From assembly GCA_964606505.1 (NCBI GenBank), contig CAZSGM010000003.1:62001-126000 (forward strand): a stretch of DNA of 64,000 nt, given 5' to 3'. The notes beneath the pieces were generated by a model. The model was given only the letters and a program-made list of their open reading frames with translations, did not search any database and had not been told where the DNA came from. A program made the translations under genes and the position numbers. Position 1 is the first letter of the stretch; every line of letters starts with the position of its first letter. Positions 1-8,296 of the stretch are shown piece by piece. The DNA comes from CAKVOD01 sp964606505 (GTDB lineage Bacteria; Bacillota; Clostridia; Christensenellales; UBA1242).

Positions 1-609
1 GAAAGTAGTTACAAACTGGCAACAACGCCATTTTGTTGTCAACTTTCTCAATCTTAGTATACCCACCTTTTGTAATATAATACACATATTGTACTGGTAA
101 TTTTATGCAATTTTTTACTCATTTTAAAGCGGCCGTCGAAACTAAAAGAGCCATAAAAACATAAGCGTAAAGATTAACCCCACCATTACAGTCAAAATTG
201 ACTAAATCATAAAATCGTGCAACACATTTATTTGTCTTAACAATACATTTGATTGAATTTCTTAGATATATCAATATTCACGCCAACATTTATTATTTAG
301 CCTATTTTTTGAGGCGTCTATACTATTTTAGCACCCCAATCTACGACAAAAGACCAACACTCAGTTTGGTCAATTGGTGCGTTTTAAATCAAAACTCTCC
401 CCCCCCCCCCCCCGCGTAACGCTTTCGCGCGTGCATTCATATAATCTTACTACTGTCACGCAGCACACGCTAGACAGTGTATTATGTTTTGCGATACCCC
501 CGCTATTTAACTTAAGATTAACAATTCAACCTATTAATTTAATTGTCATTCCGACAAATAAACTTTGGATGCGTCAGTTTAGTTACTAATCGCTGTCAAA
601 CTCCTTGAC
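1..609. other. Left-edge region without a recognised gene
   Basis: I see no convincing gene here. The one longer reading frame (374-589, + strand) has no SD and runs through a C homopolymer, so it is probably chance. The region lies downstream of the fakA-like gene and holds AT-rich sequence, a short inverted repeat near 20-48 (CAACAA/TTGTTG) and the C-tract at 399-413. Confidence 0.6.
399..413. repeat. 15-base C homopolymer
   Basis: Fifteen consecutive C bases in an intergenic, otherwise AT-rich stretch. Tracts of this length are slippage-prone in replication and sequencing, so the exact length is uncertain. No gene reads through it. Confidence 0.85.
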
Positions 610-2244
610 TTATTCAACTGAAACAATGTAGTAATATACAGGTTGCCCACCATAAACGGCAGTAACTTCGCAGTTTTCGTGCTTTGCAGCCACCTTGTCC
701 TGTATTTGGTTTGCGACATCTTCGTCAATTCCAGAACCATAGAACAGTGTGATGTTGATTGAGTCTTCGTTAACAAGTTCGTCAACCAACTTCATAAGTG
801 TTTCTTCAATTTCCTTTCCATTTGCCTTAATGTGAGACTCGTCAAGCCCAATAATGCTTCCTTCTTCAATGTCAAAGCCGTCAACATTAGTTGTCCTAAC
901 CGCCTTAGTAATTGAACCGCTTCTAACCGCGTTACAACTTTCGTTCATTGCGTTAACATTTTCTTCCTTGTTTGAATCAGGGTTAAACGCCAAAATTGCA
1001 GAAATCCCCTGTGGAACAGTTGTTGTTGGGATAACAACAACTTGTTTTTGTGTCAACGCTTTAGCCTGCTCTGCAGCAAGAATAATGTTTTTATTGTTAG
1101 GGAAAACATAAACCAAGTTTGACGGAACAGCCTCAACCGCCTTAGCGATGTCGTCTGCCGATGGGTTCATTGTTTGCCCGCCCTCAATAACATAATCAAC
1201 GCCCAAATCCTTAAATACAGCGCTAAGCCCGTCCCCCGCACAAACGGAAACCATAGCGTAAGGTTTTTGGTTCTTAATAGCCGCATTTTTGCGCAACTCA
1301 CGGTTTTGCTCGCGCATATTCTCAATTTTAAGGTTAAACAGTTCCCCTAGTTCAAGTGCGTAACCAAGCGCTTTGTTAGGCTCATTCGTGTGAACGTGCA
1401 CCTTAACTAGCGACAAGTCGCCCGTACAAATCAACGAGTCGCCAATCCCAAGTAGTTTTTCACGCAACTTATCAATATCTGCCTCAGTTGTCTTTTTGTA
1501 CATATGAATAATCATAAATTCAGTACAATAGCCGAACTCAATATCTGCCAATGCCTCAAGATTGACGTGGAACTCCTTAATGTTGTCGAGTGTCTTAGCC
1601 GTGTCGACCATTTCAAATTCAAAAGACTCGTCGTTGATGATAATCCTATAGAAACCTTGGAAAACAACCATCAAGCCGCGTCCGCCAGCATCAATAACCC
1701 CTGCTTTAGCTAGTACTGGCAACAACTCTGGCGTTTTCTGCAAAATTTCTTCGCCCTTATCAATTACGTACTTCATAAACTCTTCAAAGTCAGACATTTT
1801 CTTTGCAGCGTTTGTAGCTTCCTCAGCCATAACCCTGATAACGGTGAGGACTGTACCTTCCTTAGGTTTCGCAACCGCTTGATAAGCAATCGCAGCCCCT
1901 TCTTTTAGCGCTTTAGCAAATTGTTTTGTCGTAATCTCTGAACAAGTTTTTGTAACCCTAGCAATACCCTTAAGGATTTGAGAGAGGATAACCCCGCTGT
2001 TTCCTCTAGCCCCACGCAGCGCTCCCTTTTCAAGCGCATCACTCAAGTCCTCCAAGTTATTAGAAGTACAGTTGTTTAATTCATTAGTCGCAGATTTTAA
2101 TGTAAGGAACATATTTGTACCCGTATCGCCGTCGGGAACTGGAAATACATTAAGTGCATCCACGTATTTTTTATTTTGTTCAAGATTGCTACAACCCGCG
2201 AAAATCATTTTTCTAAAGGTTGCACCATTTATCGTTTTTGTCAT
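610..2244 (-). CDS. fakA: DAK (DhaL/YloV)-family protein, fatty acid kinase FakA-like
   Basis: This 544-residue protein belongs to the YloV/FakA family, the ATP-binding kinase subunit that works with FakB fatty-acid-binding proteins to phosphorylate exogenous fatty acids. The N-terminal DhaL domain shows the Mg-ATP motif VPDGDTGTNM at about residues 36-45 and a conserved RGARGNSGVILSQ. The middle and C-terminal regions have the usual family length (about 540-560). An ATG eleven codons upstream lacks an SD, whereas the chosen ATG has GGAGG at 2250-2254, so I start there. It follows asp23 (2294-2644) in the yloU-yloV order of Bacillus. The kinase role is inferred from the family. Confidence 0.88.
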   Translation of the reverse strand: MTKTINGATFRKMIFAGCSNLEQNKKYVDALNVFPVPDGDTGTNMFLTLKSATNELNNCTSNNLEDLSDALEKGALRGARGNSGVILSQILKGIARVTKTCSEITTKQFAKALKEGAAIAYQAVAKPKEGTVLTVIRVMAEEATNAAKKMSDFEEFMKYVIDKGEEILQKTPELLPVLAKAGVIDAGGRGLMVVFQGFYRIIINDESFEFEMVDTAKTLDNIKEFHVNLEALADIEFGYCTEFMIIHMYKKTTEADIDKLREKLLGIGDSLICTGDLSLVKVHVHTNEPNKALGYALELGELFNLKIENMREQNRELRKNAAIKNQKPYAMVSVCAGDGLSAVFKDLGVDYVIEGGQTMNPSADDIAKAVEAVPSNLVYVFPNNKNIILAAEQAKALTQKQVVVIPTTTVPQGISAILAFNPDSNKEENVNAMNESCNAVRSGSITKAVRTTNVDGFDIEEGSIIGLDESHIKANGKEIEETLMKLVDELVNEDSINITLFYGSGIDEDVANQIQDKVAAKHENCEVTAVYGGQPVYYYIVSVE

Positions 2245-2293
2245 TATATCCTCCGAACGCTTGCAAGACGCAAGCAAAAGAAGGCATACAAAG

Positions 2294-2644
2294 TCATACT
2301 TTGACGCCCATTATATTTACATTGATAGATTCTACAATCATCCCTGTAAAATCCTCAACATTATATTTTACTGATTTTTTTAAACTGTCGGCAACAGCAT
2401 TAATAGTAACACCATACTTCAAAATAACGCACAAATCAAGCGATATTTTGTTCCCGTGAGTAGAAACCTTCACCCCGTGCCTGTAGTGTCCTTTCTTCAA
2501 TAATTCCGCTACGCTATCAGAAAAACGCCTTGAAACCAAGTCAACCACGCCATAACATTCTAGCGCAAAATATCCGGCAACATCTGCTATTGCTTCGTCA
2601 GAAATAGAAATCTTACCATAATTGTTTAATGTATGTACTGCCAT
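2294..2644 (-). CDS. Asp23/Gls24 family protein (YloU-like)
   Basis: This 116-residue Asp23/Gls24 protein is of the alkaline-shock/envelope-stress type. It starts at MAVHTLNNYGKISIS, where a GGAG SD fits; the longer upstream frame is AT-rich and has none. The core with SDEAIADVAGYFALECYGVVD and the C-terminal pattern VNVNIxGV are family hallmarks. It precedes the fakA-like gene and is divergent from rpmB, the same arrangement as yloU-yloV beside rpmB in Bacillus. A second family member lies at 50774-51151. The exact cellular role of these proteins is unsettled. Confidence 0.85.
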   Translation of the reverse strand: MAVHTLNNYGKISISDEAIADVAGYFALECYGVVDLVSRRFSDSVAELLKKGHYRHGVKVSTHGNKISLDLCVILKYGVTINAVADSLKKSVKYNVEDFTGMIVESINVNIMGVKV

Positions 2645-2752
2645 TTTGCAATCTCCATTTAATTTGCTGTTTATCGACAATGTTATTTTACTACATTTTG
2701 CGCAAAAAATCAACTATATTAGCAAAAAATATAAATTGTTTTATAAAAATAC

Positions 2753-2781
2753 TTGATTTTTTCTTTTTTTTAGTGTATTAT
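2753..2781 (+). promoter_or_regulatory. Sigma-A promoter for rpmB
   Basis: TTGATT (2753-2758) and TATTAT (2776-2781) are separated by exactly 17 bases. They lie about 115 bases upstream of rpmB, giving a longish AT-rich leader. No leader structure such as an L28 autoregulatory site was recognised. Confidence 0.7.
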
Positions 2782-2897
2782 ATACAAGTATTAAAAATAT
2801 TTTGTTTATCATAGGGCGATTTTTGCTCAAATTTATGTGGAACAAATAATTTTGTAAATGAATTTTTAATTCAAAAATTTGAACGGAGGATATGATT

Positions 2898-3089
2898 ATG
2901 CCAAAGGTATGCAGTATATGTGGAAAAGGCAAATTGAGTGGTAAAACAATAGCTCACTCACACTCTCACGTTAGTAGAAGAACTAACCGTCAATTCAAGC
3001 CAAATTTGCAAAAAGTTAGACTTGAAGATGAAAACGGAACCGTTAGAACTGAGTGCGTTTGCACCAAGTGCCTTAAGAAAGTCAACTAA
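2898..3089 (+). CDS. rpmB: 50S ribosomal protein L28
   Basis: L28 is a small basic protein of the large ribosomal subunit. The 63-residue product begins MPKVCSICGKGKLSG and has two Cys pairs (CSICGK near the start and CVCTKC near the end), the Zn-binding form of L28. An ATG two codons earlier is only 2 bases from the GGAGG SD (2885-2889), so the ATG 8 bases away is preferred. It is monocistronic, with its own promoter and a terminator just downstream. Confidence 0.95.
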   Translation: MPKVCSICGKGKLSGKTIAHSHSHVSRRTNRQFKPNLQKVRLEDENGTVRTECVCTKCLKKVN

Positions 3090-3100
3090 TTGTTGATTAA

Positions 3101-3163
3101 AAAAGATTATAGTTGTTTGAAGTGAACCATTTGACGTACTTCATATCCCTATAATCTTTTTTT
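3101..3163 (+). terminator. Compound-hairpin terminator after rpmB
   Basis: AAAAGATTATAG (3101-3112) pairs with CTATAATCTTTT (3149-3160), and an inner stem TGAAGT/ACTTCA (3118-3123/3138-3143) lies in the loop. A T-run follows to 3163. It begins 11 bases after the rpmB stop. Confidence 0.8.
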
Positions 3164-3213
3164 GTTACAAAATTGGGGCTACACTGCATATATATTAATA
3201 AAAGGAACACACC

Positions 3214-3297
3214 ATGAAAATAATTTGCATTAAAGCCCCCAAATTCTTGCGCTCCATACTGCGGGCGATGTTTAAAAACAAAGGCGGCCAAGAATAA
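3214..3297 (+). CDS. spoVM: Stage V sporulation protein SpoVM
   Basis: This 27-residue ORF starts MKIICIKAPKFLRSILRAMF and has the same layout as Bacillus SpoVM (26 residues: MKF-x-x-IKLPKFL-x-x-IVRAM), an amphipathic helix that marks the curved forespore membrane and recruits SpoIVA for coat assembly. An AAAGGA SD sits 7 bases before the ATG. Position agrees: spoVM lies between rpmB and rpe in Bacillus. A CATATATAT stretch at 3187-3195 could be a mother-cell sigma -10 element, but no good -35 was seen. The stop codon lies in the loop of a terminator hairpin. Confidence 0.9.
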   Translation: MKIICIKAPKFLRSILRAMFKNKGGQE

Positions 3298-3310
3298 GCC
3301 GCCTATTTTT
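3282..3310. terminator. Bidirectional terminator between spoVM and rpe
   Basis: AGGCGGC (3282-3288) pairs with GCCGCCT (3298-3304) around a 9-base loop containing the spoVM stop codon. ATTTTT follows on the + strand, and a T-rich stretch follows on the - strand. It serves the convergent spoVM and rpe genes. Confidence 0.8.
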
Positions 3311-3312
3311 GC

Positions 3313-3975
3313 CTAATTGCGAGTCTCAAACTTCAGCGACGCAATAGATTTGCTGTAGTCATCCGAATTTGCGACATAACTGCCACTAACCAGCACATCC
3401 ACGCCTGCGTCAACGCAAATTTGAGCATTTTGCCCATTAATACCCCCATCAATTTCAATCTTAAAGGACAACCCCTTTGCTGTCCTATAATCAACCAACT
3501 CGCGCACCTTTTGCAGCGCACGCTCATCAAATACTTGCCCCCCTTTCCCCGCTTTAACGCTCATAACAAGTACATAGTCGGCAACATTCACATAGTCTAG
3601 CACCTCCTCGAGCGGCGTATACAAATCTATTGCAATCCCCGCCTTTGCGCCTAGTGCTTTGATTACCTTCAGCGCCGCAATCCCGTCCTCAGTAGAGTCA
3701 AATACCTCACAGTGGATAGAAACCGAATACGCGCACGCGCAGAGGGACAAATATTCAGTTGGCGTCTCAATCATCAAATGCACGTCAAGCGGCAGGCTGC
3801 TCACTTTCAATAGTTCCGCGATGCTTTCAGGCATATAGGTTTTTTGCGGCACAAACAACCCATCCATAATGTCGCAGTGAAAAAAGTTTGCACCCGCACG
3901 CTTTAGTTTGTTAGATTGCTCGCCTAAACTTTCAAAGACGAACGGCAAAGTTGAAATTGCTACTTTATTTTCCAT
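3313..3975 (-). CDS. rpe: Ribulose-phosphate 3-epimerase
   Basis: This TIM-barrel enzyme interconverts ribulose-5-phosphate and xylulose-5-phosphate in the pentose phosphate pathway. The 220-residue length is normal. It shows HCDIMDG (metal His and catalytic Asp), DVHLMIE, a second metal His in SIHCE, and the C-terminal catalytic/phosphate motif IDGGING. The loop usually reading VNPGFGGQ is here MSVKAGKGGQ, a moderate divergence. It is the last gene of the long gat-pri operon and overlaps rsgA by 11 bases, indicating translational coupling. Confidence 0.93.
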   Translation of the reverse strand: MENKVAISTLPFVFESLGEQSNKLKRAGANFFHCDIMDGLFVPQKTYMPESIAELLKVSSLPLDVHLMIETPTEYLSLCACAYSVSIHCEVFDSTEDGIAALKVIKALGAKAGIAIDLYTPLEEVLDYVNVADYVLVMSVKAGKGGQVFDERALQKVRELVDYRTAKGLSFKIEIDGGINGQNAQICVDAGVDVLVSGSYVANSDDYSKSIASLKFETRN

Positions 3976-4852
3976 ATTTCTTCCTACTCTTATTTAATGC
4001 ACTTTTAACCTTAATATAACGGCTGTACCTATCTTTATTGATTAATCTATCATTCAACGCCTTTACAACGGCACAACCTGCATTTTCGGGCAAATGCGTA
4101 CAGTTAGCAAACTTGCATTGCACCGAAAACTTACGAATATCGACATAGTAATGCGTCAACTCTGAGTCCTGCATATCTGAAATTTCCAGCATTTTAAACC
4201 CAGGGGTGTCCGCAACCATTGCTCCGTAATTCGTAACATAAAGTTCACTGTTTTTAGTGGTGTTTTTGCCCCTAACCTTCTTTTTACCGACTTTCAAAGC
4301 AATTGAGTCGGTTTTTATTTTGTGCACCCCCACGGCGTTGAGTAGCGAGGATTTGCCCACCGCCGACTGTCCTACCAAAACAGAGACTTTACCCTTTGTT
4401 TCGGCAATAAAGTCGTCTAAACCATCACCAGTATGCGAACTCAAAACTATTATTTTTTCAACACAGCCCACGTATTGCGACTTAATGTTTTCAATAAATT
4501 CATCCGAAACAATGTCGCTCTTACTAACAATGATATACGGCGTAATGCCCTCAATCCCGAGGTAGACAAGCATTTTATCAACCAAAAACAAGTCCGCTGC
4601 GGGCTCCTTTGTAATAACAATGAACGCGTTATCAACATTAGAGATATTGGGGCGATCAATGTGGTTTTTGCGTGCGCAAACTTCTTGCACAACCAACGTA
4701 TGGTTTTCACTATCCTCCGTATAAAAAACCTCATCACCCGCGCACAGCCCCTGCAGTTTTACTTTTTTTAGCACGAGCGCGTCAAGTTTATTAACACCGT
4801 CATAAAGGCAGGCATCCGCGCCTACAACCCTTAAAACCCTTGCCTTATTCAT
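3965..4852 (-). CDS. rsgA: Ribosome small subunit-dependent GTPase RsgA
   Basis: RsgA is a circularly permuted GTPase that checks late 30S maturation. The protein has an N-terminal OB-fold, the permuted G-motif order with GQSAVGKSSLLNA (P-loop) after the NKxD-equivalent region SKSD, DTPGF (G3), and a C-terminal zinc knuckle CKFANCTHLPENAGC. A GTG three codons upstream is possible, but the ATG beginning MNKARVLR has GGGTG at good spacing. The start overlaps the end of rlmN. The rlmN-rsgA-rpe order is common in Firmicutes. Confidence 0.93.
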   Translation of the reverse strand: MNKARVLRVVGADACLYDGVNKLDALVLKKVKLQGLCAGDEVFYTEDSENHTLVVQEVCARKNHIDRPNISNVDNAFIVITKEPAADLFLVDKMLVYLGIEGITPYIIVSKSDIVSDEFIENIKSQYVGCVEKIIVLSSHTGDGLDDFIAETKGKVSVLVGQSAVGKSSLLNAVGVHKIKTDSIALKVGKKKVRGKNTTKNSELYVTNYGAMVADTPGFKMLEISDMQDSELTHYYVDIRKFSVQCKFANCTHLPENAGCAVVKALNDRLINKDRYSRYIKVKSALNKSRKKYGK

Positions 4853-5876
4853 CGTTTTCACCCAAATATTTTCTTCTCAATTGCCCGCACGCGCCGCCGA
4901 TGTCGCTACCAAGCGAGTTGCGAACGGTTACACTCATCCCAAGCGTTTCCAATTGTTGCTTAAACTTCTCTATATTCTTTGAGGTCTTTAAGTCGCGCTC
5001 TTTTACATAGTTTAGGGGTATCAAATTAATGTGGCAGATAAGCCCGCGCGTTAAATTTCTAAGTTGTTCTGCATCTTTCAGGCTGTCGTTAACACCATCA
5101 ATGAGGGTGTACTCGAAAACTGCTCGGCGCCCCGTCTTGTCTACATAGTTGCGCACACTTTTAAGCAGCCTGTCAAGGTTGTACGCCTTAGCAATAGGCA
5201 TAATTTCCTCGCGTTTATTTTGGAATGGAGTGTGCAGAGATATAGTTAAAACAACCCCCGCAAAATCCTCCGTGAGTCTATCAATTTTATCCGCAATTCC
5301 GCACGTTGAAATCGAAATATTGCGTTTTGAGACATTAAACCCTTGCTCACTTGTTACAAGTTTTAAAAACTTAATTACATTATCGTAATTGTCGAGCGGC
5401 TCGCCACTCCCCATTAAGACGATGTTAGTAATTTTCCTTTCTTTAACGTTCCCGCCCAGATACTTGTTTACAGCAACAAACTGCCCTAGTATTTCTCCCG
5501 CAGAGAGGTTGCGAACCAAACCATCTAATGTAGACGCACAAAACTTGCACCCCATTCGGCACCCAACTTGCGTTGAAATGCAAATTGTGTTCCCGTAATT
5601 GTGGAACATTAAAATGCCCTCTATTATGTTTCCATCGCACAGCTTGTACAAAAACTTCACTGCATTTTTGCCCTTGATTGCTTTGTGTATCTTCACAGGC
5701 TGAATTACATAATCTGAAAGTTTTTCCTTGAAGGCTTTTGATAAAGTTGTACACTCGTCAAGTTCATCGCCCAAAAGAAGGCAATTCATTAGTTGTTTTG
5801 CCCTAAATTTTTTCTCTCCTAACCCAACAACAAACTCCTCGAGTTCGTCTAAGTTTTTATCTAATAAAATCTCCAC
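4845..5876 (-). CDS. rlmN: 23S rRNA (adenine2503-C2)-methyltransferase RlmN
   Basis: This radical-SAM enzyme methylates A2503 of 23S rRNA and A37 of some tRNAs. The 343-residue protein carries the cluster motif GCRMGCKFCAST (CxxxCxxC), the GSGEPLDN SAM motif and the C-terminal GGACGQL whose Cys resolves the methylated intermediate. Length is typical. It lies 9 bases downstream of priA and overlaps rsgA. Confidence 0.95.
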   Translation of the reverse strand: MEILLDKNLDELEEFVVGLGEKKFRAKQLMNCLLLGDELDECTTLSKAFKEKLSDYVIQPVKIHKAIKGKNAVKFLYKLCDGNIIEGILMFHNYGNTICISTQVGCRMGCKFCASTLDGLVRNLSAGEILGQFVAVNKYLGGNVKERKITNIVLMGSGEPLDNYDNVIKFLKLVTSEQGFNVSKRNISISTCGIADKIDRLTEDFAGVVLTISLHTPFQNKREEIMPIAKAYNLDRLLKSVRNYVDKTGRRAVFEYTLIDGVNDSLKDAEQLRNLTRGLICHINLIPLNYVKERDLKTSKNIEKFKQQLETLGMSVTVRNSLGSDIGGACGQLRRKYLGENDE

Positions 5877-5885
5877 AAATACTCC

Positions 5886-8081
5886 TTAACTCAAATTTTG
5901 CTGATTAATTTCAACAAATAACGAGACTTTTACGTCCTTATTTTGGTCTACAATGTTGTAAATCTTTTGGATAATTTCTTCGTGCAGCGCCGCCTTGTAC
6001 CTAATAAGAATTTGGTATCTAAACTTGTTTTGTATCCTCTTGACAGGCGAATTCATTGCCTCAACAAAATACACATCGCTGCCGTAATCTTTCAAAATCT
6101 CCTTAACCTTAAAGTAAATTTTTGAAAGATACTCCTTAACTCTCACTTCGTCGCCACCAACGAACAAAAGTCGTACAATTTTTGAAAACGGCGGGAAATT
6201 GGTGGTTTCGCGCAAATTAATTTCGCTATCGTAAAAGGCATTATAGTTGTTTTCAATCGCCTTTCGATAGACAAAGTGCTTAGGAGTGTAAGTTTGCAAA
6301 ACGACCGTCCCTTCTTTTTGTGCGCGCCCACAACGCCCAGCAACCTGCGTAATCAACTGAAACGTCCTCTCGTTGCTCCTAAAGTCGGAAAAGTGCAAAC
6401 TCAAATCAGCGTCGATAATACCGACAAACGCAACATCGCCAAAGTCGTGTCCTTTCGCAACCATCTGAGTTCCGACCAAAATTGCAGGTTTACACTCGCC
6501 AAACTTCTTTAGTATCTCCATATGTGAGTTTTTAGTCTTAGTAGTGTCGTTGTCCATTCTAAAAATCGGCACTTTTGGAAACGCCTTTTGTAGTTCCTCA
6601 ACAACACGCTGCGTCCCAACCGCACCCTGCTTAATTTTCTCGCTCTTGCACTGCGGACAACGCGTTAATACCTTAAAACGCTTCCCGCAAAAGTGGCATT
6701 TTAACTGATTATCTTCCTTGTGCAAAACAAGCGAAACATCGCAGTCGGTACATTTTGCAACATATCCGCAATCGACACACCTCATAAACGAAGAATAACC
6801 ACGTCTATTGATAAAAACGATTGCTTGGTTTCCGTCGTCAATACATTTTTTTAGTTCATCTTGAAACTTATACGAGAACAACGACGAGTTGCCGCGAGAT
6901 AACTCTGCACACATATCGATAACAGTTATTTTAGGCAATTCCTTGTTGTTGGCGCGATTTTTCATTGTTAGAAGTTGCAAACTCCCCTCTTCCGCACGAT
7001 GAAAGGACTCAATACTTGGAGTTGCGCTACCCAACACAAATATGCAATCATTGTAACGGGCTCTAAACTCCGCAACCTCGTGCGTGTTGTATCGAGGATT
7101 GCTTTCACTAATATAACTGTTGTCGTGCTCTTCGTCGATAATTATCGCCCCAATGTTTTCAATTGGCGCAAAAATTGCCGAACGTACGCCAACGACAATG
7201 TTGGCTTTTTTAGCAAAAATTCGTTGCCACTCATCATATCTTTCGCCGCTAGATAATCCGCTGTGCAAAATTGCCACATTGTCCCCAAATCTGCTGGTAA
7301 AATTAGATAAAACCTGCCCTGTAAGCGAGATTTCGGGCACGAGCATTATTGCCGTTTTGCCCCGCGAAACACAGTCCTCGATTATGCGCATATAAATTTC
7401 AGTTTTTCCGCTTCCTGTAACGCCGTGTAGCAAAAACCTGCCGCTCGGAGTCCCCAAAATCGTCTGAAGGGTTGTTTGCTGCTCAGTTGTCAGTGTTATG
7501 CTTTTGTTTTCAATTTCATAAACTTTGGGGCGCCTATCCACGACTTGCTCACAAATTGTAAGTACGCCCTTTTCTTCAAGTGCCTTAACTGCGCCACGCG
7601 AAAAAACATTGCAGACCTTCGTGTAGTCCGCGACGGGATTTGCGCGCAAATAGCACAGTAAGTTATGCTGCTGATTGGCGTTCTTTCTAATATCAACTTG
7701 CGCTGCAATATTTTTGTAGTTCTCATTTAGTACGACAAAGTTCTTAATTTTTTCCCTAACCTTGCCCCCTCGCATTTCGGACGGCAAAAAAAGTCTTAGG
7801 ATGTCAACCATTCGCAAGTGGTATTCTTGTTTCATAAAATCTGCCAACTTAAACATTTCTTCACGAATAACTGGCTCTTTAGTTAAAATATCGGTAACTG
7901 GCTTCAATTTCTCAGCTGGGACATCCGATTTTTCCTTAAGATTGACAACGAACCCCTCAATTTGTTTATTGCCAAAAGGGACTAACACTAATTGCCCACG
8001 TTGCAGTCCCTCTATGATCATATAATCAAAAATTTTATCTATGGATTCAGATGACAAATCTACAATGACCTCTGCAATCAT
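5886..8081 (-). CDS. priA: Primosomal protein N' (PriA helicase)
   Basis: PriA is the 3'-5' helicase that restarts stalled replication forks. The 731-residue protein has the N-terminal 3'BD/winged-helix region, a DEAH-type core with GVTGSGKTEIYMR (Walker A) and DEEHD (Walker B), and a zinc-binding insertion with paired Cys motifs (CVDCGYVAKCTDC, then CHFCGKR...CPQC). Conserved GTQMVAKGHDF and QVAGRCGRA motifs follow. It sits between rpoZ (3-base gap) and rlmN. Confidence 0.96.
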   Translation of the reverse strand: MIAEVIVDLSSESIDKIFDYMIIEGLQRGQLVLVPFGNKQIEGFVVNLKEKSDVPAEKLKPVTDILTKEPVIREEMFKLADFMKQEYHLRMVDILRLFLPSEMRGGKVREKIKNFVVLNENYKNIAAQVDIRKNANQQHNLLCYLRANPVADYTKVCNVFSRGAVKALEEKGVLTICEQVVDRRPKVYEIENKSITLTTEQQTTLQTILGTPSGRFLLHGVTGSGKTEIYMRIIEDCVSRGKTAIMLVPEISLTGQVLSNFTSRFGDNVAILHSGLSSGERYDEWQRIFAKKANIVVGVRSAIFAPIENIGAIIIDEEHDNSYISESNPRYNTHEVAEFRARYNDCIFVLGSATPSIESFHRAEEGSLQLLTMKNRANNKELPKITVIDMCAELSRGNSSLFSYKFQDELKKCIDDGNQAIVFINRRGYSSFMRCVDCGYVAKCTDCDVSLVLHKEDNQLKCHFCGKRFKVLTRCPQCKSEKIKQGAVGTQRVVEELQKAFPKVPIFRMDNDTTKTKNSHMEILKKFGECKPAILVGTQMVAKGHDFGDVAFVGIIDADLSLHFSDFRSNERTFQLITQVAGRCGRAQKEGTVVLQTYTPKHFVYRKAIENNYNAFYDSEINLRETTNFPPFSKIVRLLFVGGDEVRVKEYLSKIYFKVKEILKDYGSDVYFVEAMNSPVKRIQNKFRYQILIRYKAALHEEIIQKIYNIVDQNKDVKVSLFVEINQQNLS

Positions 8082-8083
8082 CC

Positions 8084-8287
8084 TTAATCCTCATTCATTG
8101 TAACTTTTTTCTCGACAATTTCGTCAAGTGCTTTAGAAATTTCTTTCTTATCCGCAGGGTTGCTTGGTGTCCCCTCGTAATAAATTTTGTTAGCGATTTC
8201 TTTTGCTCTTTTTTCAGCCAAAATGCAAAGTTTGTATTTGTTGTTGTCGGTACATTTTAGCAAAGCTTCGATAGATGGTTCAATCAT
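8084..8287 (-). CDS. rpoZ: DNA-directed RNA polymerase subunit omega
   Basis: This 67-residue protein matches bacterial omega: MIEPSIEALLKCTDNNKYKLCILAEKRA corresponds to the conserved N-terminal helix region with the KY-x-L-x-x-x-x-AKRA pattern. Omega promotes assembly of the RNA polymerase beta' subunit. The tail is short. An rpoZ-priA linkage is usual in Firmicutes, although coaBC, which often separates them, is missing here. Confidence 0.87.
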   Translation of the reverse strand: MIEPSIEALLKCTDNNKYKLCILAEKRAKEIANKIYYEGTPSNPADKKEISKALDEIVEKKVTMNED

Positions 8288-8296
8288 TTTATTCTC

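Noticed and set aside
374..589. 71-codon ORF in the left-edge region
   Set aside because: It reads through the C15 tract, has no SD, and its composition is not protein-like.
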